Assembly: GCA_002371825.1 (NCBI GenBank)
Contig: DFHF01000037.1
Coordinates: forward strand, 62,001 to 126,000
Direction: 5' to 3'
From: Ruminococcus flavefaciens
GTDB taxonomy: Bacteria > Bacillota > Clostridia > Oscillospirales > Ruminococcaceae
DNA: 64,000 bases
Shown: positions 16,952 through 24,122 of the stretch, piece by piece
Numbering within the stretch: position 1 is the stretch's first letter
Layout of the letters: every line of letters starts with the position of its first letter
The notes under the pieces: generated by a model
What the model was told of the DNA's origin: nothing
Seen by the model: only the letters and a program-made list of their open reading frames with translations
The model's database searches: none
Translations under genes and position numbers: made by a program

Positions 16952-17067
16952 TTAAAGTCTCCGTTCTTTTTTGTTTTTATTTATGATACCATAATTATTC
17001 AGAATATTCAATACTGATTATATAAATATTACATTTTTTGCAAGTTCTTAGTTAAATAAAAAAACAC

Positions 17068-17096
17068 TTGACAAACAAAGCACTTTGTGATATAAT
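17068..17096 (+). promoter_or_regulatory. Sigma-A promoter of tRNA-Leu
   Basis: TTGACA (17068-17073), 17 bp, TATAAT (17091-17096); 11 bases before the mature tRNA 5' end. Confidence 0.92.
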
Positions 17097-17107
17097 ATTA
17101 AAGCAAT

Positions 17108-17194
17108 GCGGATATGGCGGAATTGGCAGACGCGCATGGTTCAGGTCCATGTGAACGCAAGTTCATGCAGGTTCAACTCCTGTTATCCGCACCA
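17108..17194 (+). tRNA. tRNA-Leu (anticodon CAG)
   Basis: 87 nt including an encoded CCA. Acceptor GCGGATA pairs with TATCCGC; anticodon stem CATGG/CCATG with loop TTCAGGT gives anticodon CAG; a long class II variable arm (TGAAC/GTTCA) and the T-arm loop TTCAACT are present. Its 3' part is the repeated attachment-like sequence. Confidence 0.96.
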
Positions 17195-17267
17195 AAATGA
17201 AGAGTGCCTTAGCAAAAGTTATGAGAAGAAGTATCAAAAGACTCATAAGGTTTGCTGGGCACTCTTT
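17141..17267 (+). repeat. 127-bp direct repeat, left copy (candidate att site)
   Basis: Starts in the tRNA-Leu anticodon loop and runs through the T-arm, CCA and terminator. Identical, base for base, to 23606-23732. A perfect copy of a tRNA 3' end bounding 6.4 kb is the usual footprint of an integrated element. Confidence 0.85.
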
Positions 17268-17270
17268 ATT
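17200..17270 (+). terminator. Terminator of tRNA-Leu (long two-tier hairpin)
   Basis: AAGAGTGCC (17200-17208) with GGCACTCTT (17258-17266), extended by AGCAAA/TTTGCT, with an inner TTATGAG/CTCATAA helix; T-rich tail follows. Confidence 0.85.
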
Positions 17271-17326
17271 ATTATATCATATTACAGAAGTTATGTCAAT
17301 CCGATTTCGGTTTCATTTAGGCGATA

Positions 17327-17578
17327 TCACAGTATATCAGCCGTAACATCTTCCATGATGTTGTAATTGAACGCACCGTTCATCTCGAAGTTGATGTCGA
17401 TAGACTTGTCATCGTTCTGGTGGACCGTGATTTGCCGGACGAGCATTCTCAGGTTGACATTCGAGATGTGTCCGTCCGCGAGTATTGTTTCGATAAGCTC
17501 GGAAGTATTCTTCAGTTCCTCGCGGCGCTTCTTGCAGACCTCATCATAATGCCGCAGGTCGGTTACCTTCTCTTTGAG
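17327..17578 (-). pseudogene. C-terminal fragment of a site-specific recombinase, probably serine family
   Basis: 84 codons ending at TGA 17327, preceded by an in-frame TAG at 17579. The text (HYDEVCKKRREEL, DGHISNVNLRMLVRQITVHQ, SIDINFEMNGAFN) looks like the C-terminal coiled-coil/beta part of large serine recombinases of gut Firmicutes. The catalytic N-terminus is absent. It points toward the tRNA, the position where an integrase gene ends beside its attachment site. Family assignment is by eye. Confidence 0.55.
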
Positions 17579-17630
17579 CTAAACAGTATCGTTTCGCTTA
17601 CTTTATCTATTTTTCAAAAAACGCCGAAAA

Positions 17631-17712
17631 TACGATAAAATCTGCAATTCAGAGCAAACGCTCTTGTTGTAAATTTCAAGTTTTATCGTAACTTGGTTCA
17701 ACTTTGTTGAAC
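17631..17712. repeat. Inverted repeats in the 245-bp gap before the DUF6809-like gene
   Basis: TACGATAAAA (17631-17640) pairs with TTTTATCGTA (17681-17690), enclosing an AGAGC/GCTCT hairpin. Next to it GTTCAAC (17696-17702) pairs with GTTGAAC (17706-17712), and GTTGAAC occurs once more just downstream. They could be recombination or regulatory sites; no gene is visible between 17582 and 17826. Confidence 0.5.
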
Positions 17713-17826
17713 AGAAGTTGAACTGACGGACTTGGGTATCTCGTCGGTATTCAGAGAATAAAAACTATAATAATCGTGGTGAGGAGAAGCGTTATCCCTC
17801 GCCCTACCAAATGGAGGTAATCTATT

Positions 17827-18096
17827 ATGAGTAACATTCTCGATGAACTTTACGATTATGACCTGTTCCACCTGACCGAGATCGAAGATATGGACGGGAC
17901 ATACAAAGCAGCTCTCGACAGGCTCGTCAAGGCAGAAGCCGAGTTAAAGAAAGCCTATCCCGACCGCACTGACATTCTCGATGAGTACCAGTCAGCGGAT
18001 ATTGAACTGCACAACCTTTCCAACCGCAATGAGTTCCGCAAGGGCTTCAAGGTCGGCGCACAGCTTGTGCTTGAAATGATAAAGCCTATTAAGTGA
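17827..18096 (+). CDS. DUF6809-like small protein of mobile elements
   Basis: Acidic protein of 89 aa, mostly helical, no membrane segment: ILDELYDYDLFHLTE, AEAELKKAYPDRTDILDEYQSADIEL, and EFRKGFKVGAQLVLEMI at the end. It resembles the DUF6809 family that is common on conjugative elements of Clostridia; function unknown. TGGAGG lies before the ATG. It forms an operon with the next gene (10-bp gap). Confidence 0.7.
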   Translation: MSNILDELYDYDLFHLTEIEDMDGTYKAALDRLVKAEAELKKAYPDRTDILDEYQSADIELHNLSNRNEFRKGFKVGAQLVLEMIKPIK

Positions 18097-18106
18097 GGTG
18101 GACGAT

Positions 18107-18523
18107 ATGAGCAGATACAAGAGCGAACAGACCGCATACAGCTCCCTGAAAAAGAAATACGTTCCGCTGTGGCGACTGGACACCAACACCGTGACCGTCA
18201 CACACTTCAACGTCGATACGCAGACCGAGGAGAGCAAGACGTACCATACTGACTTCATCAGGTATCATCTTCATTTTTCTGACAGCCATTGTCCCGACAG
18301 ACTTCGCAAACTCGTCAATGAAGGCAGGATCATTCAGTATCTTGATGATATGGAACGGAAAATCAGCGATGCTATCTCACGTCAGGTAGAGCTTTGGAAA
18401 CAGACCGACAGCTGCTATCAGAAAGCTGTACTCAGCGGTGATTCTGAGAAGATGCTCGGTCTGGAGAATTGCTTCGTCTATATGGCGAGAGAAGTAGTGT
18501 TTGAGTGTATGGTTTATATTTGA
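18107..18523 (+). CDS. Hypothetical protein of the accessory island
   Basis: Protein of 138 aa from the ATG at 18107 (GAGGTG 6 bases upstream; a GTG at 18098 is inside that site). N-terminal beta-rich half (LWRLDTNTVTVTHFNVDTQTEE) and helical C-terminal half (NEGRIIQYLDDMERKISDAI, GDSEKMLGLENCFVYMAREVVF). The helical half is vaguely like the TnpV proteins of Tn4451-type elements, not enough for a name. Same operon as the DUF6809-like gene and followed by a clear terminator. Confidence 0.7.
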   Translation: MSRYKSEQTAYSSLKKKYVPLWRLDTNTVTVTHFNVDTQTEESKTYHTDFIRYHLHFSDSHCPDRLRKLVNEGRIIQYLDDMERKISDAISRQVELWKQTDSCYQKAVLSGDSEKMLGLENCFVYMAREVVFECMVYI

Positions 18524-18532
18524 ATGTTTACG

Positions 18533-18560
18533 GCTGTGCCTTCGGGTGCAGCTGTTTTTA
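18533..18560 (+). terminator. Terminator of the DUF6809-like operon
   Basis: 8-bp stem with two wobble pairs (18533-18540 with 18545-18552), TTCG loop, then TGTTTTTA. Confidence 0.85.
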
Positions 18561-18584
18561 TCACCTATCATTAACGATTGAGTG

Positions 18585-20306
18585 TTACAACTCTAACAAA
18601 TTTGCTTTCGTCTTCATTGCGATGCGTCCTTTAGAAGCAAATCGACTTTTGCTATTAATTGCATCAGCTATTTTTTCTATTGATGCATCATCACCATTAA
18701 TAAATAAAGCAAGTCGTTGTGTTGCACGAGAACAAGCGACATAAAATAATCTCTTTTTGCTTTCGTCTCGAAAACAGTTTTCGTCAATATCAATTATTAT
18801 TACAACTCGACTTTCAAGCCCCTTAAACTTACTGGCAGTTGTAAATAATATAGAAGAATTACTCTTTTCGTGCGTTATTGGTATTCCGGCTATTCTATTT
18901 GTATTAGAAAGAATAGAGTCTTTTTCTGTTTTTAAAGATAAAATAACAACATCTGAATAATCATATCCTATTTCTGGATCAATAAACCTTTTCAATAATT
19001 TTGCTAATCTTGTAATAGGTTCTCCATTTACAAAACTTATTGAGGTAGGTTCTCCTTTTATCATCATAACCTTTTTATCCAGTTCTATATCTATGACATT
19101 ATATGATGTGATAGCTATCTCGTAAGTATTTCTACAATTTTTTGATAATAACAACCTACATTCTGAATTTGATATCCATTCAGGTATTTTACTTGTCGTT
19201 AGCATTTGGTTTTTATCATAAAAGACCCAGAAATGTCCTTCTTTTAGTTCCATATAATCCTTAAAATATATTATTTCATCATTCAAAAAATCTTGTCCTT
19301 CATCAATAATAACATCGTCATACTCCAATTGTTCCCAATCTATTTGTTGAAGTTCAGAACATCTTTTCTCGTGGGTTGATGTATCTTTTCCTGGTCTATG
19401 TTTTGCAATAAATGTGTGTATGTTGAAATATGTTACATTTTCATAAGGATACATATGCTGTAAATACGCAAACAGAAATCTGTTAAAACATAGAAACAGC
19501 ACTCTTCTTCCTTCAGAACCAAGTCTTCTTGCAGCTTCTTTGGCTATAAGGGTTTTTCCAGTTCCAGCAACCCCTTGAATAGTTGCGTTTTTCTGCTCAG
19601 AGATATAGTCCAAAAGACCAGTTTGCTCGTTGGTCATCTTTAAAAAAGCACGATCAAGTTCACCTTTCTTAACACCTGGCGCAGAAATAAGTTCAAAACT
19701 GCTTGCTATTGCATTTACTATTTTGTTATACTCATCTTCTGATATGTTTACCTTACTGTGTGAACCATAAAAATCGAAGACATCATAGATCGCTTGCCCT
19801 TTTTTGGCGAAATCTTCATTTCCCATTATTGCACCTGATATCTCACGATATTTCAAGGGGAAGCTATTAATCTTTTCCTTTATATCACACGTCGAAAACC
19901 AGACAGCTGCTTCTATAGGAAAGCGATCACTTAGATCTGGCGATATCTTATCCAGTAGCTTCCTATAGTGATATACACCATCTATAGCCTGAGAAAGCGG
20001 ATCATTCTTTTTTTCTGGATTCAGAATGTTAACTTCCTTTGTATTGGTATTAATTTGCTGAAAAACACAGTTCTTATATATAATATCTCCGCCCTTAACT
20101 TCAAGTACTAAAGCACCAAGTTTAGGATTAAGTATTAAGGAATCATTTTCTTTCCACGTTGATTTCCATTTGTTTCCCTTCTTTACCCACTGGACGGAAT
20201 GAAATACAGTAAAGTTATTCCCCAAAGATTCCAGCAAATCATAAACTCTTATCTCAGAGTAAGGAACTTCTTCCAGATCTTCTTTGATTGGATAAATGTG
20301 CGCCAT
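18585..20306 (-). CDS. NERD-nuclease / superfamily 1 helicase fusion
   Basis: Protein of 573 aa. N-terminal NERD domain (about 10-130) with the core strand ALVLEVKGG (65-73); then a UvrD/Rep-like helicase: Q-motif region TNEQTGLLDYI, Walker A GVAGTGKT (245-252), Walker B DVIIDEGQDF (331-340), a SKNCRNT motif, and C-terminal ASKFKGLESRVVIII and FYVACSRAT. No membrane segment. NERD-helicases are often found in accessory and defence loci. The start ATG is one base from the stop of the RecQ-like gene upstream (TGATATG), so the two are coupled. The gene is clearly more AT-rich than the housekeeping genes, a sign of transfer. Confidence 0.88.
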   Translation of the reverse strand: MAHIYPIKEDLEEVPYSEIRVYDLLESLGNNFTVFHSVQWVKKGNKWKSTWKENDSLILNPKLGALVLEVKGGDIIYKNCVFQQINTNTKEVNILNPEKKNDPLSQAIDGVYHYRKLLDKISPDLSDRFPIEAAVWFSTCDIKEKINSFPLKYREISGAIMGNEDFAKKGQAIYDVFDFYGSHSKVNISEDEYNKIVNAIASSFELISAPGVKKGELDRAFLKMTNEQTGLLDYISEQKNATIQGVAGTGKTLIAKEAARRLGSEGRRVLFLCFNRFLFAYLQHMYPYENVTYFNIHTFIAKHRPGKDTSTHEKRCSELQQIDWEQLEYDDVIIDEGQDFLNDEIIYFKDYMELKEGHFWVFYDKNQMLTTSKIPEWISNSECRLLLSKNCRNTYEIAITSYNVIDIELDKKVMMIKGEPTSISFVNGEPITRLAKLLKRFIDPEIGYDYSDVVILSLKTEKDSILSNTNRIAGIPITHEKSNSSILFTTASKFKGLESRVVIIIDIDENCFRDESKKRLFYVACSRATQRLALFINGDDASIEKIADAINSKSRFASKGRIAMKTKANLLEL

Positions 20307-20307
20307 A

Positions 20308-22349
20308 TCAAGTCAATTCTCCTTTGATTTTTTCATAATCAATTTCATAAAGTCTATAAGCGTGCCAACCCTTGCTGTTAAAATAGTCTATCCTTCTGTT
20401 GCTTGTATCAGGCTGACAAATCAGAACATCTTTAGAAGGCCATGACATAAGAATATCGTCGCCCTCATCAGATTTTTTAATTACAGTTTCAAGATATTCT
20501 GGTATAGAAACATTCAATTCCTCCAGTTTGCTGATAATTATTTGATCTTCTTCAGCAAAGAATGATTTGATATCATTCCAAGAATTAAGCATAGTTGTTT
20601 GATATGAATGTTCTTTATCAATTGTTCTGCTCATCTTAATAGCCTTATCTGTTTCGATTACTGCCCCGTTAAGAACATCATAGCCAAGGAAATATTCTTC
20701 TATATAATCCCAACGTTGCTCATCAGTATTTAAATCATTAAAAAACTTCTTCAGCACAGCTACATCTCTTTCGTGCTTCTGTTTTGCTTTTGTTACATAA
20801 TTATTTGAGTAAAAAGTATTGCCAAGAACAATGCTTTTTATCTTATTTGGATCATTTAGACGTATGAATATTTCAGGTTCTTCACCACCTGCAACCTCAT
20901 ATGTGATATAATCAAATATAGACAGTATTTTTAAAGCAATACTTGAACTATCATCCGGAACAAGACGCATATATCCTGAGTAAGAAGAACAATTCGCAGT
21001 TTTGCTGATTTCATGAATAATATGGGATTTGATAACGGAACGTCGCATCATTTCCTTTAGATTTCCATTAGTGATTGTGTACTGGGTTTTACCAATAGCA
21101 TCATTTACTCTCTGTTTTATACACCTTCCTTCTGGATCGACTAAGTCAAATATTGAATTTGCTATAATTCTTGCCTGTGCAATACCATATCTATCCTTGA
21201 TCAATTTAGCAAACTCTTCGGGCGTAAAATATTGATTGCGTTTTTGAGTATATAGTGTATTAGCTACATATTCAAAATCATCAAGAATACGTTCTCTTAT
21301 TTCGGAAAGAATCAATTCATTTCTGGCTTCTATAGATACTTTCTGTCTTGGAGATATATAATCCCTTATAGAAGGCATAATATCAACCTTATCTTTAGAA
21401 TTGGAATTAGAATTGAAATACCAGTATTTAAATTGTGGGAATGATATGTTAGGATTAAATTCCTCCCATATGCTTTTTAGATCAATGGAATAAATATCCC
21501 CCATGTCACTATAAAATGTCTTTCCATCTTGTAGTAGTTCTTTGCATTTTCCTTTTTCAACAAACTTCATGTATTTTCCGTATTTTGATGAAAGAACAGT
21601 TTTCTCATTTTCTTTGTGAACACATATAAATGCCTTAGTAAAAACACTTTGAGGACGAGAAATAATAACTTTAAAAGTATATTTATCATAAAGATCCTTT
21701 TCGAGCATAAGTAAGCAAGTTTTTAATTTGTTTACGCATTCGTCCTCGCTTTTTCCTTTGAAAATATAAGTAAATGATCCTGGTGAGATAAGAAAACTGC
21801 GAGCATTCTTTTTGCTTTTAAATGTTTCATAGATTCCTTCAAGCACTTGCTTAATTTGATACTGTCTTATCTGTGACATTCCGAACAAAGAATTAATAAA
21901 GGACATATCATTATAGTAATTATCAAGTATTGCTGTGCCTTGCATAGTTTCTTTTCTTGCAGCACGTCCTATCTCCTGAACATAATCGCACAAATTACCA
22001 GTGACAGCATAATGGTAGACATTTTTAACATCGTCAACATCTATACCCATTCCAAAAGCTTTTGTTGCAAGCATAACAGGTTTAATGCCTCTACGAAAAT
22101 CTTCAAAAATAGATCGTTTATAGTCATTAAATGCTTCTGTGCTGAGTTCGTTAATATTTCTTCCTGTATATGTTCCTATTCTTTTATCTATCATTATTCC
22201 TGCAAATCCGCGTTGACCTTTTGAAGCATCTCCAACTAATGTAGCATATGGAAAATAGGCTATTGTTTTTTCATTATTTGCAAGCCATCGCTTCAATCTA
22301 TTATTGAGATCCTGCGTTTTAGCAGCTTCATACTGACAGAAAGGCGTAT
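20308..22349 (-). pseudogene. RecQ-like helicase, 5' end missing
   Basis: About 680 codons are open. The C-terminal RecA-like lobe is visible: YFPYATLVGDA, GTYTGRNINEL, PVMLATKAFGMGIDVDDVKNV and motif VI YVQEIGRAARKE. The N-terminal lobe with Walker A and DEAH is absent: sequence changes to an unrelated plus-strand fragment at about 22349, and an in-frame TGA stands there. Residual translation could start at TTG 22296 but lacks a good ribosome-binding site. The long C-terminal half (about 450 aa) has no domain I can name; its end contains CQPDTSNRRIDYFNSKGW. Coupled to the NERD helicase downstream. AT-rich like its partner. Confidence 0.75.
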
Positions 22350-23113
22350 AGGATCATAATATCAACAGCCGAAATGATCTTGACTTTTGTGCTGCTTCAG
22401 ATGTTTCTGTATCAGCTGGATAAAAAAAGGGGATATTCACGGATACCCCTGTTCTGGCTGTACTGCTTCTCAATATCGTACTGACGATAGGAGCTGTTTT
22501 TGATATAGTAAGCTGTCTCAGAAGAAGAAACCGTGAGCTCACCCTTATGTCTGTGAAGGAGTGTATGGACGAGCTGCCTGTGGGGATATGCTTTTACCGG
22601 GACGGCGGTCTGACAAAGCTCACCAATCTGAAAATGGAAAGTATCGCTCAAAAGCTTACAGGCAGCAGCATCTCAGATGCCGAGAGCTTCCGTGAGGCAG
22701 TTTCACAAAGCGAGGAGGCTCCCGTGCTGAGCTTTGAGGACGGCACTACCTACAGCTTCGTCCACCGTACCGAGCTGCTGGACGGTAAGAAAATAAATGA
22801 GCTCATTGCTTTCGATGTCACGGAGGAATATCGCCTCACACAGGAGCTCCGTGAAAAGCAGCACAGAGCACGAACAATAAATGCAAGACTGAAAGCGCTG
22901 AATTCCACTATCCAGTACATCATCATGGATAAGGAGACACTTCGCATAAAAATGCATATTCACGACAGCCTTGGAAAAACACTTCTCATGACCAGAAGGT
23001 ACCTTGCAGAACCTGAGAAAACAGATCTGAAGGAGGTCATTTCGCTCTGGGGAAGGAATATTTCCATGCTGAAAAACGAGGAGCGTGAGGACTGGCAGGA
23101 GCCTCATTTCGTC
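22345..23113 (+). pseudogene. Fragment of a sensor histidine kinase
   Basis: Reads as two hydrophobic stretches (ILTFVLLQMFLYQLDKKRG, then another frame with VLAVLLLNIVLTIGAVFD), a PAS-like region (CMDELPVGICFYRDGG, IAFDVTEEYRL), a coiled coil and a dimerisation helix with HIHDSLGKTLL, where the His before Asp is the likely phosphate acceptor. The N-terminus is missing at the junction with the RecQ gene, a frameshift near 22470 separates the membrane part from the rest, and the ATPase domain is replaced by a P-type ATPase tail. The open frame runs from ATG 22547 through the joint. Confidence 0.65.
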
Positions 23114-23521
23114 AGCTTTCACCATGCCGAAGCTAAGATGAAGATCATCATGGGCTATTCCGACAAGGGCGAGGCGATCTGCATGATAGGAGACGGTGTG
23201 AATGATGCGCTTGCCTTGACAAGTGCCAATGCAGGTATCGCTATGGGCGGTATCGGCTCGGATATTGCCATAGAATCCGCAGATGCAGTCCTTGTCAGCG
23301 ACGAAATCAAGCGCCTGCCCTATCTGTTTGACATGATGCAGAAGGTAATGAAGAAGATCAAGGTCAACATTATTGCATCAATTATCATCAACCTGAGCGC
23401 CGTTATTCTGTCAGCATTCGGTGTACTGACACCGATAACAGGTGCGCTGTGGCACAACTTCGGCTCGGTGTTCGTGGTGGTCAATGCGGCGCTGCTGCTG
23501 AGAAAAAAGGGAGAGGAATGA
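23114..23521 (+). pseudogene. C-terminal fragment of a heavy-metal P-type ATPase, fused in frame to the kinase fragment
   Basis: About 135 codons from the hinge of the P domain to the C-terminus: ICMIGDGVNDALALTSANAG (GDGxND motif), IAMGGIGSDIAIESADAVLV, and two membrane helices ending TGALWHNFGSVFVVVNAALLL. The HNxGS helix resembles P1B metal pumps. Nucleotide-binding domain, phosphorylation site and most membrane helices are missing, so no transport is possible. It shares its reading frame with the upstream histidine-kinase fragment, giving one 324-codon chimera. Confidence 0.8.
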
Positions 23522-23605
23522 ATATACTGACCTCATATATCTACTATTTCCCATTCTGAGGTATAAAAGGTATTGAGTAAAAGCTACACTATCATGACAT
23601 CACCA

Positions 23606-23732
23606 TCAGGTCCATGTGAACGCAAGTTCATGCAGGTTCAACTCCTGTTATCCGCACCAAAATGAAGAGTGCCTTAGCAAAAGTTATGAGAAGAAGTATC
23701 AAAAGACTCATAAGGTTTGCTGGGCACTCTTT
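23606..23732 (+). repeat. 127-bp direct repeat, right copy (tRNA-Leu 3' end plus terminator)
   Basis: Identical to 17141-17267. It lacks the 5' part of the tRNA and its promoter, so it is no tRNA gene but an attachment-site scar. The terminator hairpin is retained (about 23665-23732). Confidence 0.85.
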
Positions 23733-23765
23733 TTATTGTATCAAAAATATCTGATGTCATGTCAA

Positions 23766-23840
23766 TCAGGTTCGATCTCTATTATTGAAGCTACCATTCA
23801 TATCAAATCTCACGTCAATGGACTTGTCTGCATTCTGGTG
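23766..23840 (-). pseudogene. Second recombinase C-terminal remnant
   Basis: The last 24 codons of a recombinase like that at 17327, ending at TGA 23766: HQNADKSIDVRFDMNGSFN compares with HQNDDKSIDINFEMNGAFN. It holds the same position relative to the repeat but is clearly divergent in DNA, so it derives from a different element rather than from a copy of the first remnant. Confidence 0.5.
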
Positions 23841-24042
23841 CCCACTCATTAACAAAAACGGATGCAGAATGTGAGGTAAGCTGTATTGTATATGTATATT
23901 TTACCATGTATTATACTACAAGTCAGTATAGTAAATTTACAGATTTATCTGTTTTTATCATGCCGCCTATAGTTCAAAATGCTGGTTGATAACAATAAGC
24001 AGTATTTTGGAGAAACAAACGTATTATTATGGATTTTCAGAA
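23841..24042. other. Non-coding stretch, AT-rich
   Basis: No reading frame, promoter or clear hairpin was found between the second recombinase remnant and the mannanase terminator. Confidence 0.5.
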
Positions 24043-24080
24043 AAAAATCTCCGAGGATGATTTCCTCGGAGATTTTTCAT
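24043..24080. terminator. Terminator of the mannanase gene
   Basis: 15-bp perfect stem (24043-24057 with 24063-24077). Sister copy of the hairpin at 16035, differing by small changes in the outer stem. Confidence 0.9.
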
Positions 24081-24122
24081 TTTAGTACCGTTGTTAAAGA
24101 GTCCATGGATCCATTATTCTCA

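Noticed and set aside
17106..17366. Open frame over the tRNA-Leu gene
   Set aside because: It translates the tRNA and its terminator; a similar false frame exists at the second repeat copy (23616).
23606..23732. Second tRNA-Leu gene
   Set aside because: Only the 3' part from the anticodon loop on is present; acceptor 5' strand, D-arm and promoter are missing.
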